64,000 nucleotides of DNA from Lepraria neglecta (taxonomy: Eukaryota > Ascomycota > Lecanoromycetes > Lecanorales > Stereocaulaceae): positions 5,215,501-5,279,500 of the forward strand of contig CM065646.1 of NCBI GenBank assembly GCA_033220425.1, in the 5' to 3' direction. Below, piece by piece: positions 33,101-44,476 of this stretch. Under the pieces are notes generated by a model, which was not told the DNA's origin, searched no databases, and saw only the letters and a list, made by a program, of their open reading frames with translations. Numbering within the stretch: the first letter of the stretch is position 1; each line of letters begins with the position of its first letter. Both the position numbers and the translations under genes were made by a program.

Positions 33101-33335
33101 CTCGTAGTACAGGAATTTGCTTTGAAGTACAAGTCGCAGGTGAGGGACGTTCAAGAAGGCAAGATCCTGGGCGAGTCAAGAAGGGTCGGGTGTTCAATGG
33201 GAGGTAGGAGTGACGCCGGACCACGATCGAGGTGCGGAGTAAATTACGCTGAGTGACGTGCAGCGGAATACTTACAGGCGAGAGTCCTAAAGATTTCGGA
33301 GACTTGGATGAGAGCACCATATGTGCTCTAGACAT
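30156..33335 (-). CDS. MIS1: C-1-tetrahydrofolate synthase, mitochondrial/cytosolic trifunctional
   Basis: Exons 33335-30316 and 30264-30156 (51-bp GTAAGT...ATACAG intron, GYL-YALAADI) give 1042 residues. The protein combines methylene-THF dehydrogenase and methenyl-THF cyclohydrolase (about 105-400; VLGRSDIVGSPVSALL, PVPGGVGPMTVAMLLQN) with formate-THF ligase (about 420-1042; TPLGEGKSTTTVGL nucleotide loop, MDEFNLHLTGDIHAI, GASCAI-equivalent tail). It interconverts one-carbon folates for purine, thymidylate and Met synthesis. The first 103 residues are Arg/Ser-rich and lack acidic residues until MGAEKIDG, consistent with a long mitochondrial presequence. The internal Met104 would give a cytosolic form (yeast has separate MIS1 and ADE3). 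A GTAAGT inside codons 20-22 might mark an unannotated 5' intron. Confidence 0.93.
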
Positions 33336-33630
33336 ACAATGAATGAAGCAATGGGATCAGCACATCACGGAAAGTATAGCTAACCAACGCATACGATTTA
33401 TAGCATCTTCAACTGCTATGATGTCTGCCCACAATGGCAGCGCGTTCAATTTCGGCTCCCGAAACCATATTTTCGAGCTCCAGGCGCCCCCCAGGGAGGC
33501 CCTAAGCGTTATCTTAGCGGCGTCTTTAGGGCACGCGATTAAGGTTCTTAGCCACATCTGCCCGCTAAAAAGTTCCTACTGACTGTGTTTGTGAGAGGCA
33601 GCCTTCTTCTACACAAACGTCTCCACAAAC

Positions 33631-34880
33631 ATGAGGCCGATATTACTGCAAGGCCATGTACGTACTCTCATATCTCTACAACTGTTCCATGGAAGCTAAC
33701 GTGGTCATCTTGCAGGAACGGTCCTTGACCCAAATCAAGTGAGCTACTCATCCACCGCACATTTCCTGCCAAACCCGAAATCCTGACTGTTACACACAGG
33801 TACACCAAAGACGGCGACATCCTCTTCTCCTGCGCCAAAGACCAAGTAATCTGCGCATGGTTCTCCGCGAACGGCGAACGCCTCGGCACCTACCACGGCC
33901 ACCAAGGCGCCCTCTGGACCGTCGACATCGACCCTTCCACCACACTCCTCGCTTCCGGCGCCGCTGACAATACCGTACGTCTATGGGACATACGAACAGG
34001 CAAATGCGTAAAAGTATGGAATTTCGATACAGCGGTGAAGAGGGTGGATTTCAATGAGGATGGCACACAACTGCTTGCTGTGACGGAAAAGCGCATGGGC
34101 TTCTTGGGCACGATTGTTGTGCTGGATGTTAAGGTGGATGTGGAGGCGGAGCAGAGTGATGAGAAGGCGCTGGTTATCACGTGTGATGAGAGTAAGGCTA
34201 CGGTTGCGGCGTGGAGTTATTTGAGTCGGTATATTATTGCTGGGCATGAGGATGGGAGCGTGAGTCAGTATGATGGAAAGGCATGTCCTTACCCTGAATC
34301 TACGTGGAAAGGGAATCCACTGACCAGCCATAGACTGGCGAACTCATCTACAACACCCCCGCCCACGAAGACGGCATGCAAGTGACCGATCTCCAAATGT
34401 CCTCGGACAGGACCTACTTCATCACCGCCTCCAAAGACAAAAGCGCAAAGGTACACTGTTTGCCCCATCTTGCTCCTACCCACAGCTAATACTTCCTCCC
34501 AGCTCCACTCCGCCCGCGACCTCACCCTCCTAAAAACCTACCCCTCCGACACCCCCCTAAACACCGCCGCAATCACCCCAAAGAAACCCTTCGTAATCCT
34601 CGGCGGCGGCCAAGCAGCCATGGACGTGACAACAACCGGTGTCCGCCAAGGAAAATTCGAAGCCCGCTTCTACCACAAAGTCTTCGAAGACGAGATCGGG
34701 CGCGTAAAAGGGCATTTCGGGCCCTTGAATACAGTGGCTGTGGATCCGTTAGGAAGAGGGTATGCGAGTGGAGGCGAGGATGGGTATGTCAGGGTGCATG
34801 CTTTTGATCGTGGATATTTTGATTTCGGGTATGAGGTTGAGAGGGAGATGGGTGTTGCGGGGGTTGGTGGGAAATACTAG
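33631..34880 (+). CDS. TIF34: Eukaryotic translation initiation factor 3 subunit I (WD40)
   Basis: Five exons: 33631-33657, 33716-33738, 33800-34280, 34334-34450 and 34503-34880, giving 341 residues as expected for eIF3i. The protein is a seven-bladed WD40 propeller that joins eIF3b and eIF3g in the scanning complex. It opens [18 protein letters not shown]. Clear blades include [58 protein letters not shown] and [14 protein letters not shown]. The third intron starts GCATGT rather than GT; only this GC donor keeps YDGK-TGELIY in frame. The other introns are GT-AG. Confidence 0.93.
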
Positions 34881-35939
34881 AGAGGAGAGGGCGCCCCACT
34901 TTGCAAAGTAATTTTAACACGACGAGAGGAGGGGATAGGTTGTGAGGTTTTTACGTAGCTAGCTCTATGACCATGAGAGGCGTGCATGATGCTATTAGCT
35001 TATGCGATAGATCATAGTGCATCACCCAGAAGAGAATAATGCCTAGCCTTTCCTATACTCAATACTATGAATGAACTATTGGAATTATTACTTTAGTACT
35101 CAAAAAGGTAGCAAAGGCGTTCGTATAACGGTATAGCGAACTCATCTCCATACGGAGTATATCCGCCCGAAAGAATCTTTCACCCATCACACATAAAATC
35201 CTCAAATTACTAATCTCCTCCTTTGTTACTATTAATGTTTCAGAACCGTCAAGGGCGTGGCCATAATGAAACAGGGGAAGAAACAACAACAGTTGGAAGC
35301 GGATGCTAACACAAAGATTTTCAATGCATAAGGCACAGAAAGGCTTAGCCACCACTTCTTCAGCTGACGGTGAGACATCGCATGTCATCATTTTTGTGCG
35401 TCGTAAGCACTGTAGTGGGGCAAGGTGCATGCGATTATGATGGTGTAGGGACATGGCAAGGTGCAGGAGATGCAGGAGTGGAGGTGTAACACGCAAGATA
35501 CGGAAGGAGTCAGTATGGAACGTATGGCCACTGCGAGACACCGTCATTCGGATGAAATTTCAGTATCATGGCAAGGTTGCAATCACGGGCACGAGAAATT
35601 GTTAGAAACAATTTTATTGTGGATGCATTTTGATATCAACAAGCTATTGACGGTCTGTAGTAGCTACTGCCAGTGCCTCTGAACCATGATCAACCCAATT
35701 CCTCCCCGAAGATAGAATCAGATATTTACATAGTGGAAAGAAGCGGATGCCGTCCAGCAGTCACTTGATGCAAGAAGATGAAGAAGCGAACATGGATGCA
35801 AGGTGATGCAAGATGTGGTGATTTTTGGTGGTCCTCTTGCCTGATATGCTCCAAAAGCACGGTAGATGCTAGATGATGAATGAGAATTCGGAAGGATCAG
35901 GAAGGATCGCTGTTGCTGGCTTGTTGCAGGGTCGGGCCT
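34881..35939. other. Intergenic, no gene recognised
   Basis: The 3' flanks of two convergent genes; I see no coding frame or RNA gene. Confidence 0.45.
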
Positions 35940-36792
35940 CTAGGCGAAATCACAAGTCCACAGGCCTGCGTAGATCTGCGGTTCGGTGGCAGTGATGTAA
36001 TTGCAGCCGATCTGGGTGTAGCCCTCGGTTCTCAAGATGTTGGCGTGGCCAGGGTCCGCGGTGTTGACTTGCATGTGAGTGGCTGCCTCCATAACGGCAC
36101 AGTCATCACCGAGATCAGAGTTAGGGATTTCGCACAGCCAGCCGAGGTAGATCAAGTCGAATGGCGACCATGATCCAGAGGCAGTGGTGTCGGAACCCTC
36201 AGCTATGCACTGAGCGAAGGAGCCAGAGTTGAGCTCGTGGGTCATCTTGTTACCGCCATCGTCGTTGTTGGTCTTGCCAGCGTTGGCTGCGAGGGTTGAT
36301 GACCAGGTGAAGCTGGGGGAGGCCCTGCAGATTACGGAAGTAGTTGGCGGTCTCGAGCATCGACTTGCCACCAGAAGTTGGTGCACCGTCGTTGGAGCTG
36401 GATGCGGCTGGAGCTGGTGTTGAGGAAGGCTGAGGTGCAGGAGTGTTGGTTTCCTGTGGTGACGGAACCACGTAGTCGGCTTTGACTTGCACAGGTGTAG
36501 TCTTAGGTGCAGGTGCAGCGGTAGTGGTCACAACAGGTGCCGCCGCCGCCTTCTCTTGTGGGTGGTAGTTTACAACTGGTGCTGGAGACGCTTTAGGGGC
36601 ACCACCGTTGGCATAGACGGTCTGGACAAAGACATCCTCGATATTAACCACGCTGCCTTCGACGATGGTGTGAACCTCAGCAGGCGCTTGACGCTTGTGG
36701 TGGACATGGCCAAGAGGGTTGTTCAGCTTCAGGTGAGGGTGGCCGAAGGCGCCAGCGCCGAGGAGAATAGGGAGGATGATTGAGGTACGCAT
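35940..36792 (-). CDS. CAP/PR-1-like secreted protein, frame broken in a C5 run
   Basis: The start at 36792 gives a signal peptide (ILPILLGAGAFGHP), a Lys-Arg site, and a long Ala/Pro/Thr-rich linker. Then the CAP domain begins (MLETANYFRNLQGLP). At CCCCC (36314-36318 on the plus strand as GGGGG) the frame ends, and the rest of the domain continues one base out: FTWSSTLAANAGKTN, MTHELNSGSFAQCIAEG, CAVMEAATHMQV, GHANIL and GCNYI to TGA at 35940. No intron of usable size fits, so this is either a sequencing or assembly slip in the homopolymer or a young frameshift. CAP proteins are extracellular, sterol-binding or virulence-linked in fungi. Confidence 0.75.
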
Positions 36793-37870
36793 TTTTCAGA
36801 TGGGTCGTAAAGACGTGGTTAATAGTCGTGGAGGCTAAATTTGAAGGGAAGTGAAATTGGGTGATTTGGCTGGGAGTTGAAAGAGCAAGACCGTGGCTTG
36901 TTGAGTTTAAAGAAGGGACAAATGAACGTGATGCAAGGCCTAGGCTCGCAATAAAGAGTCGTACTGAAGGAGTGTAAAGTCTCGTCTGTGCAAGATAAAG
37001 AATGGATCTGCTTCAACAAAGAATGAGTGTGGTTGGGGAAAGTGGATGGAAAGAGGAAACGGGAGGTTGATGAGGTGAGATTGGAATGTGAAGCTAAGGA
37101 GTTTGCATGGCGAAAAGAAATGGAAGGGGCTTCGTACAACGCCAAGCCAATATTAAAGGGAAGTCGCTGACGTCCGGTGCATGGGTAGGAAATCAGTTTG
37201 AAACTCTTCACTGCCGTTATCCTGGCAGACCTGCTTCTTCCAGCAAATCGTGTGGCTCCGAGGCGCAATAAGATTGGGATTTGGGTATCGCTAACGGATT
37301 GCCCAGACCCAATATTCACTTAGTCAGGGGTGACGCTGGCGATCAGGGGAGCCCGTTCTTGGCTGCGATTTGACAGAGCATTTTGTTTAGGCGCACAATT
37401 TCATCACAGCTCAGTCGCACATGACAAGGTGAAGCGGTAACCTGGTCTCATTGAATTGCTTTGTTGTCAGAGCTGTGTATGACACCAATCATCAAGTCCC
37501 AATGTTTCATGGCTTGAAGAAAGGTCTGTGACCTGTGGCCAACCTTGAAGTTTCAGGCAGGACCCGTGAAGATTGTCCGAGGGATCCCGTCAGGGGTTTC
37601 GCAAGCAGGGATCTAAATTGAGTTAGCGCGAAGAAGATCCCCGCTTTAGCGGCCGTAACACCAGCCGACCACTCTTCGAGTAATAAATTCCCGACCAGCC
37701 ACTGGACCTCTCGCAAACAACAAACAACGCGTTTCAACTCTTGATACGTACGTAATCACCGACAACGAAGGATTTGTGCAGCTTGGTGGAGAAGACAGCT
37801 TGGTAACACTTGTAATGCTTGTCAGCAGTAGCACGGTAACAAATCCTTGCGCTCACAGGAAGGATTTCTG

Positions 37871-37908
37871 GATTGCTGGATTGCTGGGTTGCTGGGTTGC
37901 TGGGTTGC
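37871..37908. repeat. 8-bp tandem repeat
   Basis: GATTGCTG twice, then GGTTGCTG twice and a partial unit. Confidence 0.85.
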
Positions 37909-39025
37909 AACTCCGTGACCCTCTGTGTAGGTGGAATGATGTGTTTCGTTCCCGGTTTCCTGTTTTCGAGTATTATGCATCGTTTCACGGCCTCGGCGCT
38001 GAAACCAGAGTGCTGCGCATTCCCTGACAAAAATTGGTAATGAAAACAGGCCTGGGCAACATCGACATTCGGCATTAGCACAGCGCTCGTTGTTTGTGTG
38101 CGACGAATAAGCCGGTCATGTGGTGAGGCGATGGATTTCCGTTTTGTCTGAGGTGCCTTGGGCGCTTAGCAGTGATTCGGTTCTCATGAGTGGATTTCCC
38201 TCGGCCAAGTCACTGAATCTTCCCTAACGGGGGTCCGCATGACCGACGGGCCAGCGTATTGAGAAAGGCCAACGCACTGCATCGCGGTTGTTGTCGTCAT
38301 TAACCAGGAGATCCAAGCTTGCGCATGCGCTCAGTCCAGGCTGCGCACTGACCACTGTCTATTGCGATGATCAACAACGCTGGCAGGATTGAGGCAACCA
38401 TCGATGGCTTTCTTTTCTTGTTTTCTTCCTTCTACTCCAGCTTCCACTAATTCACCAAGTACCCTACCATCGCAAGGTTCGAGTGGTATCAATCCTCCAA
38501 GCCAGAAAATGGGGCCCAATTGGACCGGATGTCGTTGAGCAGATCTTCGAGGTGGAGTTCGGATCTTGATGGATGATACACCCATATGATGACCCTCAGA
38601 ATATAACGAGCCCTTCTACTTCCTTGCACAGCCTTGAAACAACCCTTCAACGGCTGAGTTTTTGATCGTATCCCGTCGCCATGGAATAGCAAACGCACGT
38701 AGAGGCTCTTATGAGGTCTCGATTTCGATATTCGAGATTGCTAGTCGAACTCTTTCTAGCGCCCGGGCTGTCCTCAGCATCAGAGCATTTAACAATGAAC
38801 GGGGCATTCATGAGGTTGTAGCAGGAGGCCGAGCTCGATATCGTCATGTGGGGATTGCTGGCTGATTAATCTGGTCTGCCTATCAAGGCTCTCGTTGGTC
38901 TTTGACATCTTCAAGTTTACATTCAGCCCCTCTCTTCTTGTCCTTTAGCAGTAGTATGTGTCGTTGCATGTCTGCATTATCTGTCGGTGACACGTCAGTA
39001 TCGTCATACCCATCGTCATTGTGCT

Positions 39026-39090
39026 CTTTTCTTTTCTTTTCTTTTCTTTTCTTTTCTTTTCTTTTCTTTTCTTTTCTTTTCTTTTCTTTT
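39026..39090. repeat. (CTTTT)13 microsatellite
   Basis: Thirteen perfect CTTTT units. A pure pyrimidine strand of this kind is likely to be length-polymorphic. Confidence 0.95.
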
Positions 39091-40935
39091 CGTTACACCC
39101 TCTAGTTCTGGCTGTCGGTGAATTTCGTATCACGGAAAAAGGAGGCAGCAGGCAACTACGCGTTAGTTGCCAATGGTTCAGAGTAAGTAGCAGATAAGGT
39201 GATAGCTTACCTGCGGACGATGTGGCTGCTGCATCCACCGCTCCAAGGAATGGGATCGGTTTGGAGCCATAGCTGCCCAGCAGAACGATCCCGTCTGCAT
39301 TCGGATCTTATCGAAACAGTTCTCGATGCTGTTCGCCAAGAGTGCAAGCTGCATGGAGGCAGTCATCACTGACATCCCGGTTCGATATCTTGCTCCGGAC
39401 CATTCTAGACCGTCACTAATGTCGTGGTTCGTGTTTCTGCTTTCCATCATCAGGAAGACGGTAGGTGTACAGCAAAAAACGCGTTTGTTGATCGTTTGCT
39501 GATCGTTAGCTTCGCAAATGGTGGCATGACAGACGAGGATTTGACGGTGACATGATGGTCCATGCTGCGAGGTTTTCGATTCCGTCTTGGAAAATCCAGC
39601 CGTGCTGAATGGTGACGGAGAGGAAAGGCCTGGGAGGCTGAGCCTTTTACATTGTGGATGTCCCATTTGCCCCGTTCAGCTGTACGGCGTGCTTGGTTTG
39701 ACATTTTTTGTTGTCATCTACGGGGAATACTGCGAGAATCGCACAGCATACAAGCGTGTGGAAGAGACATGAAACATCGATTTCAACCTATGAAAAAGCA
39801 CCTCGAAACGCCCAATGTGGGAAAAGCTCAGCCACAATCCGCAACTAGCTCAACTTTGGCTTAGCTTATGCAGATCTTCCTTTGCGCGCGTTATACTTTT
39901 ACATTTTTGAACTTCTCCTTCTTGTTTTGGACAAGACTGTACAGGATTCAAATCCTTCGAAAGTTGCTATTTTAAGCGTGTTTGAGCATATTTCGGGTTT
40001 CGAACTGGCTGTGGGACGCATCACGTTCATTTCACCAATGCAGTTTCCATGAATGCTCGGCAGGCTTGTCGAGCGCCATGCATTAAGATGCCCGCAGTAC
40101 TATAATCAAGGTATGCACAAAGCTTTAACGTTGAGCTGCGACGTTTTCTAGACCGATGGGACCTTGTTGCTCCTTGATCGGCAATTTTCGCATATGGTGG
40201 GAATACGAGAAGCGCTTCTCAATGGCAATGACGGCCACTACTCTGCAACTCCCTGTCAGAAATGGCACCGCTATTATGCAGCTACCTCTCCTAGTTCCTG
40301 GCCGCCAGATTTCTGGACCGTGCCCACTCTCTGCGCTGCTGCACTTGAGCAAAGCATGAAGGACTGCCTTAAAGCAACAATGCATCCCTGTCTTGGTTGC
40401 CTACACGAATCTCTAGCTTGACATCCATAGCGACGACGTGTTACAAGGCTTTAAGCATTCAATAACAATCATACAGGAAAGCCGATGCGTGCTCGAATAG
40501 AGAAATAATGCACTAGCCAAGGGCGGTAATAGTGTGTGATTGGGCGGACGGAAGGCATCCGCAATAGCCTGGCGGTTGGAGTCGCAGGAGCGCTTGTGTG
40601 AAACGCGGGATCTATTCCAGAATACGAGTCCACACTTTCCTAAAGCACTGAGCCTCCCATGGGCGTGATCGATCCCATGACTAACATTGTTTCTTGTACG
40701 TTGACTGGCTACGGTGGGTGCAATTAGCGCGAATGGAGAATATGTTTTGCATTAGTCAAGTCGCGCTCAGTCGATCCTGCTATAAGCATCTCAATCCCGC
40801 TCTCTTGTTAGAAGAGCTGAGGATGTTCATGCATTGTTCAGCCCTGCCTGATCATCTCTCCCTCAAAATCGGCTTTCTCGACCTTCTCTTTCTTTGTCCT
40901 CGCAGCACGCTTAGAATCACTTCTTCATATCTATA

Positions 40936-42941
40936 ATGTGTGCCGTAATGATGTTTGTTTATACAGGCATTGCTCTGTTGTCTGTTTTACGTACTAGTTT
41001 CACCTCCGCAATCCCAGAACAGAGTAAGGCATAGGCTTGAGTCTTGGATATGTCACGGTGAATTAACGCTTGCAGCAACGTTTTCGAGCCCAACAAGAAC
41101 GTCCGGTCTCGAAGCTGCCTCAACGACGAGCTGCCCTGTCAATTGCTATAAGAAAATAGATCTAATGACCTCAATCACGTGGTCAAAAAAGTTTATCACT
41201 ACAACCATAACCGCAGAGACGTTACTTTTCGTGGTTAATCGACGAACAAACAGTACAAAAACGACAACTGTCTACAATACGGAGGTAGATTTAACCAACT
41301 ACACAGCTCTTACCAATACCAACAGCGCAGGGACCCAAACAACATCAGTAGTTGTCACCAATGGCAATTCTGTACAGACGCATATAGTGTGAGCGCTGCA
41401 CCGATATAAATTGTCTAGCTCTAATATTTGGTTTTCGTAGGGCATTCCCAACAATCTTCTACGCCGACTACCCCTCTAGCTACACTCTTTGTGGGACTCT
41501 TCCAACAGTGATTGGTGGAGCTTCGACTTGCTTGCGCCAGCCGTGCGCAAGTGGTGCCGCTTATTCAGTATTCAACAACAAAAATGTAGTGCTTACATAT
41601 CCATCGCATCCGCCATATGTGGCAGCGGCTGTCCGAACAGTAAGCGCCAGCGACTTGTCCCAAGATCCTAAAGGATTAATCTACGAACCTGTTTGGGACA
41701 AGGACGATCTTATGCAAGATGAAATACAACCACTCTTCCCAAGTCTGGGGTTTTGGAAATGTGATAGACCGGGAATTTTCAACGCACCAGACACTATGAA
41801 GAGTGCTGCATTGTATGTCACTGCGACATCGATGTCCACGGAGTCTGACAAAGGTCCCCCAACATCTATGACAACTCTACATGAAGCAGCAACTACCCTA
41901 CCAGAATCAGGACTGTCTAGCTCGAGCAATGGTCTTTTACTCGCGCCAGCTGCGACCAGTCAAGTCGCTCCAGCAGGTGTCCAGACCGCCGCCTCTGCAG
42001 GTGGCCGCGAAGGCAAGTCCTCTTCAGAGACAGACCCACTTAGTGCGGCCACGACGTCCTCGAACTCACAAGACTTCCCAGTCATTGAGACACCAGCCAT
42101 CGAACACTCTTCTCCAACCAAAGCCATTACTACCGTTCCGTCACCTGTCACGACTCTCACAGCCAACCCTCAAGACTCTCAAGGTCTGGTTGAACCATCC
42201 GTCGAGGGATCAAGTGCGGCTAGCAAGACAGGCATTTCCATTGTATTGCCTGCTGTCGTAGTCCAATCAACCGATGCTGGAGGCTCACATGCCGCTACCA
42301 CTTTATCAGAAGGAAGAATTAAGACGCCAAGCAGCACCACAGTCCTTATTGATCAACCCTCAACTGCACTACCGCCAATTGCGATAGTCGCCCAGACTGT
42401 TACGGCCAGTTCACAGAGCCATTACGTTATTGGAGATCAAACGCTCACGACAGGCCAACCCATGACACTAGGCTCCGATGCCGCAGCCACAAGGATTCTG
42501 CTAAAGACATCAAGCAGCCAGACAGTACTAGTCGTAGGATCGAGCACATCTACCCCCACCACCGCTCTCACTGCAGCAGCCAGCTTCTATGTATCTCCCA
42601 CCCCTTCCATCTCACTCCCGCCACTTGTCATAGGCACTCAGACTATTTCAGCGAATTCACAGGAAAAGTATATTATTGGGGCCCAAACGCTGACGCCAGG
42701 AGGTGTTATTACGGCGTCTGGGACTACTGTTTCGCTTGCATCGAGCCCGACTCAGCTGGTTATTGGGACGACTACGGAGGGTTTAGGCTGGTATATCATG
42801 GGTGGATTGGGAGCTGGGTCGAGTACCAGTGCCAGTAAAACTGGGGCGGCATTCACTGGGGCTGCGCCGGGAGGCTCGAAGGGATCGCTGAGGCTAGCGA
42901 GCTTGGTGGTGAGTTTAATCGCGCTGGTGGTGTGGCTTTAG
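40936..42941 (+). CDS. Ser/Thr-rich GPI-anchor-type cell-surface protein
   Basis: Exons 40936-41023, 41076-41388 and 41441-42941 (GTAAGG/TTGCAG and GTGAGC/TCGTAG introns) give 633 residues. ATG 40936 starts a signal peptide (MFVYTGIALLSVLRTSFTSA). The first 170 residues are rich in Thr and Asn, with a few Cys (SCPVNCYK, YTLCGTLPT). The long middle is Ser/Thr/Ala-rich. Two or more repeats near the C-terminus read PPIAIVAQTVTASSQSHYVI and PPLVIGTQTISANSQEKYII, followed by GAQTLTPGG. It ends with a small-residue site and a hydrophobic tail (LASLVVSLIALVVWL), as expected for GPI anchoring. The protein is probably O-glycosylated at the wall or membrane; its specific role is unknown. Confidence 0.8.
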
Positions 42942-43169
42942 AGAGGAAGTCCGGAAGTTGGTAGGCCTCAGCGGACCGCTTTATTGTATATATTGAAAAG
43001 CCTACTTGAATAGTGATTGTTAAGATCATGATCAGGGTGATGATGCACGTTTACTATAACATACTGGAATTACTTACACCTCCTTCCACCATGTAATGCG
43101 GAGTAAATCAGAATCATTAACCACGTTAGAGACGACCGAGGCCATATCTTATAGGGAACATCTTCACCA

Positions 43170-43603
43170 TCACCATTCCCACACTCCCAACTCACTCCCA
43201 TTTCCTCTCATAAACCCCAACCCATCCTTTATCACCTTCCCCCCAACTTCCCCACATCCACCGGCTCCTTCAAAACAACCAACTGATCAAAGTACCGATG
43301 CGGTCCATGACCTATCAACGGCTTTGGCCCTCCATAATGCACCCCCTGTATGTTCTTCACATACTTGAACCTGGCCTTCACAGTCTTTTCATTGATATCC
43401 TTCGCATCGCCATCTTTCTGCACCAGATCCACATCACTCGCCGTAACAGCCGTAGTACTACCTAGAATTTAGTAGAACCAGCCATGGAAAACTACAGTCG
43501 GGATAGGTAGGTCGGCGTCTTCGCAGAGCAGGATGTACTCCTTTGCGCCCTCTACGCGGTCCCAGGTGAAGTCTGGGAATCGGTCTTTGGAGGGTGAGTG
43601 CAT
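43170..43603 (-). pseudogene. PEBP-family (phosphatidylethanolamine-binding) remnant
   Basis: The pieces read FTWDRVEGAKEYILLCEDAD and VVFHGWFY (then TAA), followed by DINEKTVKARFKYVKNIQGV, HYGGPKPLIGHGPHRYFDQL and VVLKEPVDVGKLGG. After a run of six G the frame slips by one base and ends GSELGVWEW, as in fungal PEBP C-termini. The GP-HRY strand is the family hallmark. The N-terminal third is missing. Confidence 0.7.
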
Positions 43604-43639
43604 TACAGCCAGATAATATCATCTAGATAAGTGCACTAC

Positions 43640-44172
43640 AGGCGAAGCTCGTCCTCTATTTCTTGCCACCCGTTACGGACATGTTGAGGCTGTTCGCATA
43701 CTCTTTGAATTAAAGGGCTGATCCTGGCGCTAAGTATATTGAAAGTCCTCTCCTATGGACTGCTTGATCTGGAAATTCCGGGATCATGGAATTGCTATTG
43801 GCAGCTGATGCAGATGCTGAATGCAGAAACATTGAAGGACAGACTTGCCTTTGGATCGCCGCATCGTCAGGACACATTGCTGCTGTTGTATTACTCCTGG
43901 ACTACGGCGCTGATCCCGGAGATCGGGTGGTAGAAATCTTAAGTATGTATGGGAGCGGCCCGTGTTGGTCTAGTAGTCCTGCAGTGGTATTTCCGGAGGG
44001 ATGGGTAACTGGATTCAAGGAAATCAGGCCTGGAGATTTTTTTCCAGCTGGTGTTGAGGAGGAAAGAAGGCAGGAAATCAAGTCGTTGCTTGGGAAAGCA
44101 CGGCGGAGCAGGACCAAACTAGACGAAGCTGCCCAAGCCAAGATCATGCTTGGATCTGATGTTCATGAGTAA
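43640..44172 (+). pseudogene. Ankyrin-repeat gene fragment
   Basis: Two to three ankyrin units are visible: RPLFLATRYGHVEAVRILFE, then MELLLAADADAECRNIEGQT and CLWIAASSGHIAAVVLLLDY-GADP. There is a one-base slip near 43717 and a stop within SPLLWTA-stop-SGNSGIMELL. The last 60 codons (EERRQEIKSLLGKARRSR) read open to TAA at 44172. No head domain is present. It is a relic of a larger accessory gene. Confidence 0.65.
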
Positions 44173-44476
44173 GATGACTATGTACTTCGTCTCAATGAAC
44201 AAATATCCCATCAACAAATGCCGCTCAAACAGAAGCAGCAGCCCAAATTGGCGAACAATGTAAAAGGGAGCAGACAATTTCCATCTACCAGTCAATATGT
44301 TGAGCCCCCCTTTTGAGCTATCGTCCACAGTCGGCTAAAACCCAATCATGCGCTCATGCACAGCCCAGAATCGGGCATGCTGCGGACTCAGCAATTGCGT
44401 ACAACGGGCCTTTCAGAATTAGTGATTCATCGAGTCTACCAAGAAAGTAGTACAGCAGGAAGTATTCAATATTACA

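Larger units (their letters stand above)
36793..40935. other. Long gene-poor stretch with simple repeats
   Basis: About 4.1 kb without a recognisable gene. The first 350 bp are probably the promoter and 5' UTR of the CAP gene. Two tandem repeats are annotated separately. The longer frames (for example minus 39178-39666) have neither conserved text nor splice support. Confidence 0.4.

Noticed and set aside
33343-33582. Short frame and a GCCCTAA...TTTAGGGC foldback between C1-THF synthase and eIF3i.
   Set aside because: Arms are only about 8 bp and the frame has no recognisable text; too weak for a feature.
37734-38081. 115-codon minus-strand frame with YKCYQAVFSTKLHKSF.
   Set aside because: It crosses an 8-bp tandem repeat, has no relatives I recognise and no splice or promoter support.
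39178-39666. 162-codon minus-strand frame.
   Set aside because: Irregular composition and no domain text; not supported as a gene.
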